Positions 1 to 8,238 of a DNA stretch of 39,130 bases are shown here, one piece after another. Both the position numbers and the translations under genes were made by a program. The stretch spans positions 1-39,130 of the forward strand of contig JBBIWA010000053.1 of the NCBI GenBank assembly GCA_037439425.1. Reading direction: 5' to 3'. The DNA comes from JBBIWA01 sp037439425. GTDB lineage: Bacteria; Acidobacteriota; Blastocatellia; RBC074. The notes under the pieces were generated by a model that ran no database searches, was not told the DNA's origin, and saw only the letters and a list, made by a program, of their open reading frames with translations. Position 1 is the stretch's first letter. The number at the start of each line of letters is the position of its first letter.

Positions 1-91
1 GGATTTGGTAGCAAGGATCGTGAGACTCCACTTTGAATTTCGGATTGCGAATTGCGAATTGCGGATTTGGTAGCCAGGATCGTGAGACTCC
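1..91. repeat. Direct repeat pair, 29 bp, at the left edge
   Basis: A 29-bp unit beginning GGATTTGGTAGC and ending GTGAGACTCC occurs at 1-29 and again at 63-91 with one mismatch. The spacer is an AT-rich run of reiterated GAATTGC. No coding role is visible. The pair lies just outside the transposase remnant and may be a duplication left by mobile-element activity, but no terminal inverted repeat was found. Confidence 0.6.
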
Positions 92-99
92 GCGGCGCA

Positions 100-1040
100 G
101 GGCCGTGGCCTCTTTTGCGCTGATTTTGTCAAGGCTGAAGTCACTCAAACTCTGTAAGCCTAACCTTTCCGCAACGGAGCTTACCTTCTTTATTCTTCTC
201 CCAGACTTCGACAAAATTGACCATCACCTCCCCTTCCTGTTTGATCGGCACTTGATTGGCGATCAGGTACTCGCGTGTAGCGCCGCTTGCCGCGCCGGGC
301 CTTCTTCCCCTTTGCCCTTGATGCACTCCCCTATCCGATCCAATTCTTCGACCTATTCAAATAATTCTTGATGGGAACCCGGCTTGACCACCAACACGAG
401 GCCCATCCGCAACTGGCGTAATTGCAGGATGAAAGGTTCGTGCGCATATAGGTCGTCACCCACCACACACATCTTTAGTTGTCGGTGCTCCTCGCGTTAG
501 TCTCGCCAGCCGCTTGAGCGGCATTGAGTTCACAATCTTGTTTCTCATTTCCGTCCTCATTACGCGCAAGGGCGTCTAGCAGCAAAATGTTACCTCTGCC
601 AGCGCGCGCCTATTGTCGCCCCCACTACCACGTGTGAATAATGCGTCTCGCCTCTGTTGCCCTCGCGCCTCAAACTTCCAGCAGAGTTGATCTTCCTCGA
701 ATGAAAATATTCGCTTCCCTCGAAAGCGACCAGTTAATACTTCTCACCATCCGGTCACAAACCGCCCCCCTCCATCCGACTCTCAGCCGTCCGCTCTAAG
801 ACCTCAGGCTGTGACCTGCCGCAACGGTTCGGTCGGCACCCCGTCGAAGCTCTCTCGCATCTGCGTATCAGACATTATCTCCTATACCTCAAAGACTCGT
901 TCCAGCTTCCGCTCGCCCAGCCTTGTTCTTCATCCCTCGCTGAACCGCCAGCAAGCTCTGGTGTTGAAAGAAGAAGATCGCAAAGGCGCTGAAGTGGCAC
1001 CCCGGCCACTGCGAAAATTGCTGCGGTCTTGCGCTCACGA
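100..1040 (-). pseudogene. Decayed DDE transposase (insertion-sequence remnant)
   Basis: Reading the minus strand from about 1040 down to 100 gives fragments of one transposase spread over several frames and broken by stops. In order they are: an N-terminal piece with SDTQMRESFDGVP (about 875-835); a middle piece with SHVVVGATI (about 640-610); a piece with RNEDGNEKQDCELNAA (about 575-520); the well-preserved QLKMCVVGDDLYAHEPF followed by VLVVKPGSH (about 485-370); and a C-terminal piece with VNFVEVWEKNKEGKL (about 230-170). The Asp pair after VVG fits a DDE catalytic core, probably IS4-like, though I cannot name the IS family. At least two frameshifts and several stops make it non-functional. 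No clear terminal inverted repeats were found. It marks past mobile-element insertion beside the cluster. Confidence 0.7.
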
Positions 1041-1165
1041 CTGTTAGGGACTCACTTGAAGACGCCAGGTGAGTAAATCTCGAAAAGCTTCAAATGCTAA
1101 ACCCTTGAGTGGTCTGATGGCGGGAGTTTAACGCTTTACTGTTCACCTCTCACGCGCTTATTTCA

Positions 1166-1182
1166 GAACCTCTCAGAGGTTC
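1166..1182. repeat. Inverted repeat, 8-bp arms, 1-nt centre
   Basis: GAACCTCT and AGAGGTTC flank a single C, so the 17-bp site is nearly a perfect palindrome. The one-base centre makes it more like a two-fold protein-binding site than an RNA hairpin. No adjacent gene supports a specific role. Confidence 0.4.
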
Positions 1183-1434
1183 AAGCGCAGAAACTCTTTT
1201 TTCTCATTCAACTATTTACAGCCGTATCCGGCTAAGCGGGAACTGCTGGAAGCAGAAGTTTGTAGTTGACAAGCGTCTCTGCCCATGCTAAAACTTACAA
1301 CGTCTTTAAGCAAAACCGGCTCATCTAGAAACAACTGAGTGCTAAGCGTGAACGGGCGGAGACGCTGGGCAGGCTGATTATAGCTCTACTTATGCTTTTG
1401 GAGATCACCTGGGATTGCGATGAATGCTCTAAGG

Positions 1435-1547
1435 GTTGCTGTTGGTGGATGAGCATGAGGTAGAGGTTGAGTTAAAGTGTGTCTCTTCAACGTTCTTGGG
1501 CACGTAAACGTTGCTGTTGGTGGATGAGCATGAGGTAGAGATTGAGT
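1435..1547. repeat. Direct repeat pair, 38 bp, 75-bp period
   Basis: A 38-bp unit starting GTTGCTGTTGGTGGATGAGC occurs at 1435-1472 and 1510-1547 and differs at one base. The pair looks like a recent short tandem duplication in non-coding DNA. Confidence 0.7.
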
Positions 1548-1572
1548 GCGCGGCGCTAGAGGAACAAGGAAA

Positions 1573-1597
1573 GTAACCAAACGTCCTGTTTGGTTAC
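1573..1597. terminator. Perfect 10-bp hairpin, terminator-like
   Basis: GTAACCAAAC (1573-1582) and GTTTGGTTAC (1588-1597) form a perfect 10-bp stem with a 5-nt GTCCT loop, followed on the plus strand by the T-rich TGACTTTTCTTCT. The form is that of an intrinsic terminator, but the stem is GC-poor and no gene ends just upstream. Its core CCAAACGTCCTGTTT recurs at 2745-2759. Confidence 0.35.
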
Positions 1598-1668
1598 TGA
1601 CTTTTCTTCTCGCAAACACTCAAGTGAAGCTCAGTGATGCGGCGGCGGGCCGGTGAACTAAGTTTGGG

Positions 1669-1708
1669 GATTTCGAATTGCGAATTTAAATCCGAAATTC
1701 GAAATCCG
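1669..1708. repeat. AT-rich inverted repeat, 11-bp arms
   Basis: GATTTCGAATT and AATTCGAAATC are perfect complements on either side of an AT-rich spacer. Similar TTTCGGATTGCGAATTGCG runs sit at 35-62, so this belongs to a dispersed AT-rich intergenic repeat type in this genome. Confidence 0.5.
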
Positions 1709-1807
1709 AATCTGGGTCAGTACACCCTGCAACGGCGGCACCAGTTCCAGGCTCTGTGGAGTACCATTAAACAGGACTTGCGGCCGCGGCAACGGACAGT
1801 GTGGTAC

Positions 1808-1877
1808 GCACGGCGAGTGCCTCTGTTGCAAAGCAACGGATAGTGCGATTTCGCACGGCGAGTGCCTTTGTTGCAAA
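1808..1877. repeat. Direct repeat pair, 25 bp, 45-bp period
   Basis: The unit beginning GCACGGCGAGTGCCT and ending TGTTGCAAA occurs at 1808-1832 and 1853-1877 with one mismatch. It lies in non-coding DNA and has no visible function. Confidence 0.65.
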
Positions 1878-2010
1878 AAGCCTAGAAACACGGGCCGAGG
1901 TGAACATTACTCACCTTCGCGGGTGAGCTTACCCTAACGGGTCGACTCTAACGAGTCCTGGTTTTACTCGTTTCCAGTCAAAAAACGAGTACTTACGCGC
2001 GGCACGCGCC

Positions 2011-2030
2011 GCCTGCCTGCGCAGGCAGGC
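2011..2030. repeat. Perfect 20-bp palindrome
   Basis: GCCTGCCTGC is followed directly by its exact reverse complement GCAGGCAGGC with no spacer. It could be a dimeric protein-binding site or a cruciform-prone scar. Nothing coding lies within 1.5 kb on the plus strand. Confidence 0.55.
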
Positions 2031-2086
2031 GCAGGTAATTAACTAAGCCCTGGACATCTCCAGGCAGCTTCCGATGTCCGGGGGGC

Positions 2087-2109
2087 GGGGAGCGTCCTGC
2101 TGGCTCCCC
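2087..2109. repeat. GC-rich hairpin, 7-bp stem
   Basis: GGGGAGC (2087-2093) and GCTCCCC (2103-2109) pair around a 9-nt loop. No T tract follows, so it is not called a terminator. Confidence 0.4.
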
Positions 2110-2170
2110 GGCGGTGACTTGGACTTTGATCTTATTCGGAAGCGTTTAGGAAGATATTAACCAAGATATT

Positions 2171-2217
2171 TGACGAAGATACTGACTCAGGAAAGATATT
2201 GACGAAGATATTGACTC
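2171..2217. repeat. Direct repeat pair, 18 bp, 29-bp period
   Basis: TGACGAAGATACTGACTC at 2171-2188 recurs at 2200-2217 with one change (C to T). Related AAGATATT half-units precede it at about 2150-2170, giving a small array of GAAGATATTGAC-like units. This could be a regulator-binding array or simple slippage. Confidence 0.55.
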
Positions 2218-2475
2218 TGATACGGTACTTGGTGTTAGCAGTGAGGAGCTGCCTGGTTTACTCTTTGGTCCCTAAGGGTGGTTGCAGCAAATTACCAATC
2301 CTAACCGAGAGTGCTGAAGGCAGATTGTCCTTGGAATTTATCCTAAGTCTCTCCCTTTCCCTTTCAAAATTCCTTTCCCTACCCATCGCTGATGCAAGAC
2401 ACAGCCAGGGGATGGGAGGGGAGGTCATTGGGAGGTTAACCAAAGAAGTACTCCTATCCTGAGCGGCATAGCTTA

Positions 2476-2511
2476 CCACAAGGGCGCAAGTGCGCCTCCC
2501 GGCACTTGTGG
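2476..2511. repeat. Nested inverted repeat
   Basis: CCACAAG (2476-2482) pairs with CTTGTGG (2505-2511), and the spacer contains its own palindrome GCGCAAGTGCGC. No gene is adjacent. Confidence 0.4.
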
Positions 2512-2567
2512 CAAATGCCTGCTAATACTACTTTGTCAGTGGTCATCTGTAGTAGAGGAAGGGGTGA

Positions 2568-2585
2568 TTCCGCCAAACGGCGGAA
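2568..2585. repeat. Short hairpin, 7-bp stem, AAAC loop
   Basis: TTCCGCC and GGCGGAA pair around AAAC. The CCGCCAAACG core resembles the CCGCCAAACG at 2742-2751, which hints at a small repeat family in this flank. Confidence 0.4.
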
Positions 2586-2875
2586 AGAGGGCGTTCACGT
2601 CATGTTCTCAAAGAGTGGCTTACAACTTGAGCCACGACCTACAGATGGCAGGTCAACTAACAGTAAGTACTAACAAACTCCCCAAAAACACTAGCCCCCT
2701 TGCCAAGTTGAGTGTGTGGCGGGAGAGTAAAATCGGTTCTGCCGCCAAACGTCCTGTTTAGTAGTGGAACACTCGACTGGAGAGGTGCTTCTGCCCCGCT
2801 AGTGCTGGGGCAGGGGAGGGGGGATGGATAATCACCGTCATCGAAAGGATCGCAACTTGGGATAGACTCATAAAG

Positions 2876-2905
2876 CTCCGTCGTTACTGGGTGGTAACGA
2901 CGGAG
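2876..2905. repeat. Perfect 12-bp hairpin, 6-nt loop
   Basis: CTCCGTCGTTAC (2876-2887) and GTAACGACGGAG (2894-2905) are exact complements around TGGGTG. This is the strongest hairpin in the flank. Neither strand has a convincing T tract after it, so it is left as an unexplained structure. Confidence 0.6.
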
Positions 2906-3135
2906 CCCTCGACAATGCAACCTCCGCCGCACCCTTGCGCGACAGAGATGCATCACCTCGACAGTGTGCATCATAGCGTAAGGTGCGGCGGTCTTTCAAC
3001 CCTGCTAAGGAACAGGGCTCTAGGATGTACACCGCCCCCGCTTACAACTCGCTGAGTGCGAAGCCGAAATACGCTGTATCTAAAACTATCTCCATCAGCT
3101 ATCTCCCCCCTTCGATAAGCGGACGCGCGGAGCGC

Positions 3136-3199
3136 AAAAGCCAGCAGCTCTTTACTATGAGCGCAGAAGGTGCCCTCCGTGTGCAAAGCGCTGGCTTTT
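3136..3199. repeat. Inverted repeat, 10-bp arms, 44-nt loop
   Basis: AAAAGCCAGC (3136-3145) and GCTGGCTTTT (3190-3199) are exact complements. The second arm ends in four Ts. The long loop makes a simple terminator unlikely. Confidence 0.4.
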
Positions 3200-3496
3200 C
3201 TACTACAGCTCTCATTTTCTGGAGATTAGATCCAGGATTATTAGATTTCTGGCGCTGGCAATAAGTGGGCTCGAATCAGGCTGCGGCAAGGGCGGTGTTT
3301 CTTCACGATCGGCTTGATTTCAGGCTACGCTGGGGTCTTACAAGGCAGGTTTTGTCCGTTGTCCGTTGCAAATAACAACTGACAAATGACAAATCGCAAA
3401 TAAGATGCTGCCTCGGCATGAGGTTTCCTTTATGGTCCTGGCAATGTAGGGAGAAGTGTAGTTTCAGGACAAAGGCAAAGAGCCAATGAGCAAAGG

Positions 3497-3521
3497 GCAA
3501 AGAGTAGACTTTGCTCTTTGC
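3497..3521. promoter_or_regulatory. Inverted repeat just upstream of the first NRPS gene
   Basis: GCAAAGAG (3497-3504) and CTCTTTGC (3514-3521) flank a 9-nt spacer and end 28 bp before the start codon at 3550. Position and symmetry suit an operator or leader hairpin, but the surrounding sequence is a reiterated CAAAGGGCAAAGAG run, so the symmetry may be incidental. Confidence 0.3.
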
Positions 3522-3549
3522 GTGAGCGTGGTAGATTCGCTGAAGAAAG

Positions 3550-6500
3550 ATGGAAAGAATAAAAGCGAAGAACGAGCAAGAGGATTCTGATCCCACCTTA
3601 CCGCCAGCCGAGTTGAGGCAGTCTTCCCCTACGCCATCGGCTGTCGCCACCTCGCCAGAAGTGGTTTCTGAATATCCTCTCACTCACGGCCAGCGGGCCA
3701 TGTGGTTCCTGCAGCAGATAGCGCCTGAGAGCGTGGCTTACAATATAGTTTACGCCGCGCGTTTTTCGCCCACCCTGGATATTGCGGCTTTCCACCGCGC
3801 GCTGCAGAGGCTCGTTTCTCGCCATCCCGTCTTGCGCACCACTTTCGTCGTTTCCAACGGCGAGCCCCTTCAGCGTGTGCACGCGCACCAGGAAGTCTGT
3901 TTCCGGATGGCAGATGCTTCATACTGGAGCCCAGAACAATTGAGTCAAGCTGTGGCTGAGGTGGTTTATCGTCCCTTCGATCTGGAACATGGCCCTGTGC
4001 TGCGGATCAACTTTTTCCGGCAGCCAGATCAGAGTTATCTCGGCATCCTGGCTATGCACCACAGCGTTACTGACATGTGGTCGCTGGCGATCTTCCTCTA
4101 TGAGGTGGGAGTCTTCTACACTGCAGAAAAGACCGGCACCCCACCACCTCTTAAGCCTCTGAAAGCCACCTACGCTGACTTTGTACACGCGCAGCAGCAG
4201 ATGCTAGATGGGCCTGAAGGCGAGCGACTCTGGGCCTACTGGAAGGAGCAACTCTCAGGCGAGTTACCTGTGCTCAACCTGCCAACGGATCGGCCTCGCC
4301 CTGCTGTGCAAACCTATCGCGGTGCCACCCAATCTCTCCGCTTCAGCGCGGAACTGACGCAGCAGCTCAACTCCTTGGCCAAAGCGCGCGGAACCAATCT
4401 TTTCACCATTTCACTGGCCGCCTTCCACATCTTGCTCCACCGCTACAGCGGACAGGACGAGATTCTGGTCGCAACGCCGAAAGCCTGTCGGGATCGAAAG
4501 ACGGCGAGAGTGCTTGGCTACTTCGTCAATCCGGTGGTGATCAGAGCCAAGCTGAGCGGCAAACGGAGCTTCCTGGAGTTCTTAGCTCAGATGCATCAGA
4601 CCGTGACCGAAGGCTTTGCGCACGGCGACTATCCTTATCCCCTCTTGATCGAGCGATTGCAGGTAGCGCGTGATCCCAGCCACCCGCTGCTTTGTCAGGT
4701 GGTGCTGGCCTGGCAGAAGACCACCAGCCTGGTCAGTCAGGATATGACCGCCTTTGCGCTCAATGAGCAGGGGGAGCAGCTCCAGGCAGCAGAGCTGGTC
4801 TATGAGTCCATCAGTCTAGAGCACCGAGTAGCGCCCTTCGAGATCACGCTCCAGATGGGAGAAGTCAATGGTGAGCTGGGGGCGACAATGGAGTACAATA
4901 TTGACCTGTTCGACGCTGCGACCATCAACCGGATGTTGATTCATCTCCAGACGTTGATGGAAGGGGTTGCCACCCATCCAGAGCAACAAATTTCGCAGTT
5001 GCCGCTCTTAACTGCTGCCGAGCGCCAGCAACTGCTCTTTGAATGGAATGCCACGGGTGTAGACTATCCGCAAGACCGATGCGTTCATCACTTGTTTGAA
5101 GCGCAGGCGGAGCAGCAACCGGAAGCACTGGCGATAACTTTTGAAGACCAGCATCTGAGCTATCGTGAACTGAACCGGCGAGCCAACAAAGTGGCTCATT
5201 ACCTGCAAAGACGAGGTGTCGGGCCAGAGGTGATCGTAGGCATTTGCGTTGAGCGCTCGCTGGAGATGATCATTGGTGTGTTAGGCGTACTCAAAGCAGG
5301 CGGCGCTTACCTGCCGATAGACCCGACCTATCCTCAAGAACGCCAGACCTTCATGTTGACTGACAGCCAGGCACAGCTGCTGCTGACGCAGCAGCGCTTG
5401 CTCGCCGATCTACCGCCACATCAGCTCCAGGTGATCTGTCTCGATTCAGATTGGCCACTCATTTCCCGGGAAAGCGAAGCGACTCCGAGCAGCAAAGTAA
5501 CTGCCGATAACCTGGCTTATGTGATCTACACCTCTGGCTCGACCGGCAAGCCGAAAGGAACGCTGCTGCACCACCGGGGGCTGTGCAACTTTGCCCTGGC
5601 CTATATTCAAGGTATGGGAGTCAAAGCCGACAGCCGCATGCTCCAGTTTGCCGCCTTTAGTTTCGATGCTTCAGTTGCGGAGACCTTCATGGCGCTGCTT
5701 GCTGGTGCTAAGCTGTGTTTGGCTAGCCGAGACACCTTGCTTTCCGGCCCAGGTTTGATTCAGTTGCTCCAGGAGCAGGCAGTCACGACGGCGATTCTGC
5801 CACCATCGGTGCTCAAGCTGCTACCAGCAGAAGGCCTGCCCGCGCTGCAAACCATTATCTCGGCTGGAGAGGCTTGCTCTAGAGAAATCGTTGAACGCTG
5901 GGCTGAGGGGCGCAACTTCTTCAATGCCTATGGCCCGACGGAAGCGACTATTGGCCCCACCTTCGGCCTCATCAAAGACCTGCCCGAAGAAGTGACTAAC
6001 ATCCCTATCGGACGGCCGATTGCCAACACCCAGGTCTATCTGCTCGACCAGCATCTGCAACCAGTCCCGATCGGAGTGCCTGGAGAGCTCTATGTCGGCG
6101 GAGTCGGCGTCAGCAGGGGATATTTGAATCGCCCGGAGCTCACCGCTGAAAAGTTCATTCCTCACCCCTTCAGCTTTGAGCCAGGTGCGCGACTGTACAA
6201 AACTGGCGACCTGGCCCGCTTCCTGCCCGATGGGCACCTGGAGTTCCTCGGACGCCTTGACCATCAAGTGAAGGTGCGTGGCTTCCGCATCGAACTCGAG
6301 GAGATTCAAGCCAAACTTGAACAGCATCCTGCGGTGCGCCAGGCCATCGTCCTGGCCAGAGAGGACCAGCCCGGCAACCTTCGTCTGGTCGCCTATGTCG
6401 TGCCCAAACCGAAAAGACGCCTCGAACTCTGGCCTTCGGTAGCTGAATACTTTGTCTATGATGATCTGCTCTACTACGCGATGACGCACGATGAGCGGCG

Positions 6501-7938
6501 CAATCAAAGCTATCGCGCAGCGATCAATCGGGCGGTCAAGGATAAAGTCGTGCTCGACATCGGCACGGGCAAAGACGCCATCCTGGCACGCTTCTGCGTC
6601 GAAGCCGGAGCCAGGAAAGTCTATGCCATCGAATTGCTCGAAGAGTCTTACCTCAAAGCCAAAGCCCGTCTTGAGCAGTTGGGCCTGACAGACCGGATCA
6701 TCCTGATTCACGGCGATTCAACTGAAGTCGAGTTGCCGGAGAAAGTGGACGTGTGTGTGTCGGAGATCGTCGGGGCCATCGGCGGATCAGAGGGAGCCAG
6801 TCTGATCCTGAACAATGCCTGGCGCCATCTGAAAGAGCAGGGCGTGATGATCCCGGCGCGTAGCGAGACCAGAATCGCTGGTGTGAGCCTGCCTGAGGTG
6901 GACTTTCTCTCCAGTCCCGGCTTCACCAGGCTGACCAGCCAATATGTTGAGAAGATCTTTAAGCAGGTCGGTTACCGGTTTGATCTGAGAGTTTGTTTCA
7001 AGGGGCTAACCCCAGCAGACCTGATTTCAACCACTGATATCTTTGAAGACCTGGACTTTACCAGACTTACAAGTCCGGAGTACAGCCGAGGGGTGAGTTT
7101 ACAGGTGACAAGAGATGGGCGGCTGGATGGATTTCTGGTGTGGTTGCATCTATACACCGCTCCAGAGGAGGAGCTTGACATTCTGCAGCATGAGCACTGC
7201 TGGCTGCCAGTCTACTTGCCGGTTTTTTATCCGGGGATTGAGGTCTCTGCCGGTGACCGCATCCAAGCCGAAGTGATTGCAACGCTGTGTGAGAATCGGC
7301 TCAATCCAGACTATCGGATCAGAGGGCAGTTACTCAGGAAGAATGGCGCGGCGGTAGAGTTCGACTACACCTCGTATCACTACAAACAGCTTTACCGGCA
7401 GACGCCATTTTATGAGCGGCTGTTTGCTGAAGACCGGATCCAACTCCTGCCGCAGCAGCGTGTGAATGTGACAAGTCAAGAATTGAGAGCCTACCTGCGC
7501 GAGCAGTTGCCTGAGTATATGATCCCCTCGGCCTTTGTTACGCTGGAAAGATTGCCGCTCACGCCTAATGGCAAAGTGGATCGCAAGGCGTTACCGGCTC
7601 CACAGGATGGGCGAACCGAATTGGCTGCAACTTATGTCAGGCCACAGACGCAGCTAGAACAGATGATCACAACTGTGTGGCAGGAGGTACTAGGAGTAGA
7701 AAGGGTGGGAATCGAAGATAATTTCTTCGATCTGGGGGGCCATTCGCTGTTGTTAGCTAGAGTGCATAGCCGCTTGCAGGAGCTATTGGGAAAAGAAATT
7801 CCGATTGTCGAAATGTTTAAGTTCCCCACGGTAAGCGCCCTGTCCAAATATTTGAGCCAAGAAGAAAGCAAGCAACCTTCTCTTCAGCAAAGCCAGGAGC
7901 GCGCCAAAAAACAAAGAGAGGCGCCGCTTCTGGGATAG
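3550..7938 (+). CDS. NRPS1: C-A-[methyltransferase]-A-PCP, 1462 aa
   Basis: Single-module non-ribosomal peptide synthetase. The C domain (about 38-480) opens with YPLTHGQRAMWFL and has HHSVTDM at 170-176, so the catalytic HH and D are kept but the usual G is M. Its N-terminal style resembles C domains that accept polyketide or acyl donors. The A domain has its nucleotide loop TSGSTGKPKG at 661-670 and aspartate D706. The pocket residues read D-A-A-I-I-A-A-I-G-K, a hydrophobic pocket with no exact match I know. Between A8 and A9 a methyltransferase of about 335 aa (958-1295) is inserted, with SAM-binding DIGTG at 1003-1007. The A domain then resumes (LPEYMIPSAF, NGKVDRKALP), followed by a PCP with LGGHS (Ser1399) and a charged helical tail. 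The start is the first ATG in frame and has only a weak ribosome site. A 286-bp gap follows. Confidence 0.93.
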   Translation: MERIKAKNEQEDSDPTLPPAELRQSSPTPSAVATSPEVVSEYPLTHGQRAMWFLQQIAPESVAYNIVYAARFSPTLDIAAFHRALQRLVSRHPVLRTTFVVSNGEPLQRVHAHQEVCFRMADASYWSPEQLSQAVAEVVYRPFDLEHGPVLRINFFRQPDQSYLGILAMHHSVTDMWSLAIFLYEVGVFYTAEKTGTPPPLKPLKATYADFVHAQQQMLDGPEGERLWAYWKEQLSGELPVLNLPTDRPRPAVQTYRGATQSLRFSAELTQQLNSLAKARGTNLFTISLAAFHILLHRYSGQDEILVATPKACRDRKTARVLGYFVNPVVIRAKLSGKRSFLEFLAQMHQTVTEGFAHGDYPYPLLIERLQVARDPSHPLLCQVVLAWQKTTSLVSQDMTAFALNEQGEQLQAAELVYESISLEHRVAPFEITLQMGEVNGELGATMEYNIDLFDAATINRMLIHLQTLMEGVATHPEQQISQLPLLTAAERQQLLFEWNATGVDYPQDRCVHHLFEAQAEQQPEALAITFEDQHLSYRELNRRANKVAHYLQRRGVGPEVIVGICVERSLEMIIGVLGVLKAGGAYLPIDPTYPQERQTFMLTDSQAQLLLTQQRLLADLPPHQLQVICLDSDWPLISRESEATPSSKVTADNLAYVIYTSGSTGKPKGTLLHHRGLCNFALAYIQGMGVKADSRMLQFAAFSFDASVAETFMALLAGAKLCLASRDTLLSGPGLIQLLQEQAVTTAILPPSVLKLLPAEGLPALQTIISAGEACSREIVERWAEGRNFFNAYGPTEATIGPTFGLIKDLPEEVTNIPIGRPIANTQVYLLDQHLQPVPIGVPGELYVGGVGVSRGYLNRPELTAEKFIPHPFSFEPGARLYKTGDLARFLPDGHLEFLGRLDHQVKVRGFRIELEEIQAKLEQHPAVRQAIVLAREDQPGNLRLVAYVVPKPKRRLELWPSVAEYFVYDDLLYYAMTHDERRNQSYRAAINRAVKDKVVLDIGTGKDAILARFCVEAGARKVYAIELLEESYLKAKARLEQLGLTDRIILIHGDSTEVELPEKVDVCVSEIVGAIGGSEGASLILNNAWRHLKEQGVMIPARSETRIAGVSLPEVDFLSSPGFTRLTSQYVEKIFKQVGYRFDLRVCFKGLTPADLISTTDIFEDLDFTRLTSPEYSRGVSLQVTRDGRLDGFLVWLHLYTAPEEELDILQHEHCWLPVYLPVFYPGIEVSAGDRIQAEVIATLCENRLNPDYRIRGQLLRKNGAAVEFDYTSYHYKQLYRQTPFYERLFAEDRIQLLPQQRVNVTSQELRAYLREQLPEYMIPSAFVTLERLPLTPNGKVDRKALPAPQDGRTELAATYVRPQTQLEQMITTVWQEVLGVERVGIEDNFFDLGGHSLLLARVHSRLQELLGKEIPIVEMFKFPTVSALSKYLSQEESKQPSLQQSQERAKKQREAPLLG

Positions 7939-7971
7939 TAACAAAGCTAATAAGTTTGGTAAGCAAATATG

Positions 7972-8072
7972 CCATAAAAATCAGCCTCAAGTTATCTGCC
8001 CGCACGCCCGCCTCTCTTACGCTGGGAAGATTATTCCTGCTCCATAAAAAATCGGCCTCAAGTTGGCTGCCC
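7972..8072. repeat. Direct repeats in the NRPS1-PKS2 gap
   Basis: The unit beginning CCATAAAAATCAGCCTCAAG occurs at 7972-8001 and, with a few changes and one extra A, at 8042-8072. The gap (7939-8224) holds no gene. It also has a GCCCTG/CAGGGC stem at 8141-8159 with no T tract, so a terminator between the two genes is possible but unproven. Confidence 0.55.
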
Positions 8073-8194
8073 CTGCTTTTCTATCCCCTCCGCTGAAGAA
8101 GGAGCGAGCAGCAGCGTAGATCTTCAGCTCCATAAAGAGAGCCCTGTTTATAGCAGGGCGCGGTGCTCAGCAGGCTGCTTCTACCACCTTTGTT

Positions 8195-8238
8195 ATTTAT
8201 CCGTTGCCAATACCATTCTAACAAATGACAAATGACAA
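8195..8238. repeat. ACAAATGAC-type repeat overlapping the PKS2 start
   Basis: TATCCGTTGCCAATACCATT is followed by tandem ACAAATGACAAATGACAAAC, and the PKS2 start codon is the first ATG of this run. A related run (TTGTCCGTTGTCCGTTG, then ACTGACAAATGACAAAT) lies at 3352-3390, upstream of NRPS1. Such reiterated TGTCCGTTG/ACAAATGAC tracts look like a dispersed intergenic repeat of the host genome. Confidence 0.5.

Larger units (their letters stand above)
1046..3549. other. Non-coding left flank, rich in hairpins and short repeats
   Basis: No open frame in this 2.5 kb has recognisable protein content. The frames present are short, overlap each other on both strands, and lack convincing ribosome sites. 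The stretch instead contains many perfect short inverted repeats and several near-identical direct repeats, listed separately where clear. It separates the transposase remnant from the first synthetase and must contain whatever promoter drives that gene, but no confident -35/-10 pair was found. Confidence 0.55.

Noticed and set aside
811..1047. Plus-strand frame of 78 codons
   Set aside because: It is antisense to the N-terminal part of the transposase remnant, with no own features.
3303..3683. Minus-strand open frame of 126 codons upstream of and overlapping NRPS1
   Set aside because: The product is low-complexity with no family resemblance, and it overlaps the well-supported NRPS1 start.
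5821..6711. Long minus-strand open frame of 296 codons
   Set aside because: It lies fully inside the A and methyltransferase domains of NRPS1, has no recognisable motifs, and arises from codon bias on the opposite strand.
8141..8159. GCCCTG/CAGGGC stem between NRPS1 and PKS2 as a terminator
   Set aside because: The stem is short and no T tract follows, so it cannot be called a terminator with confidence.
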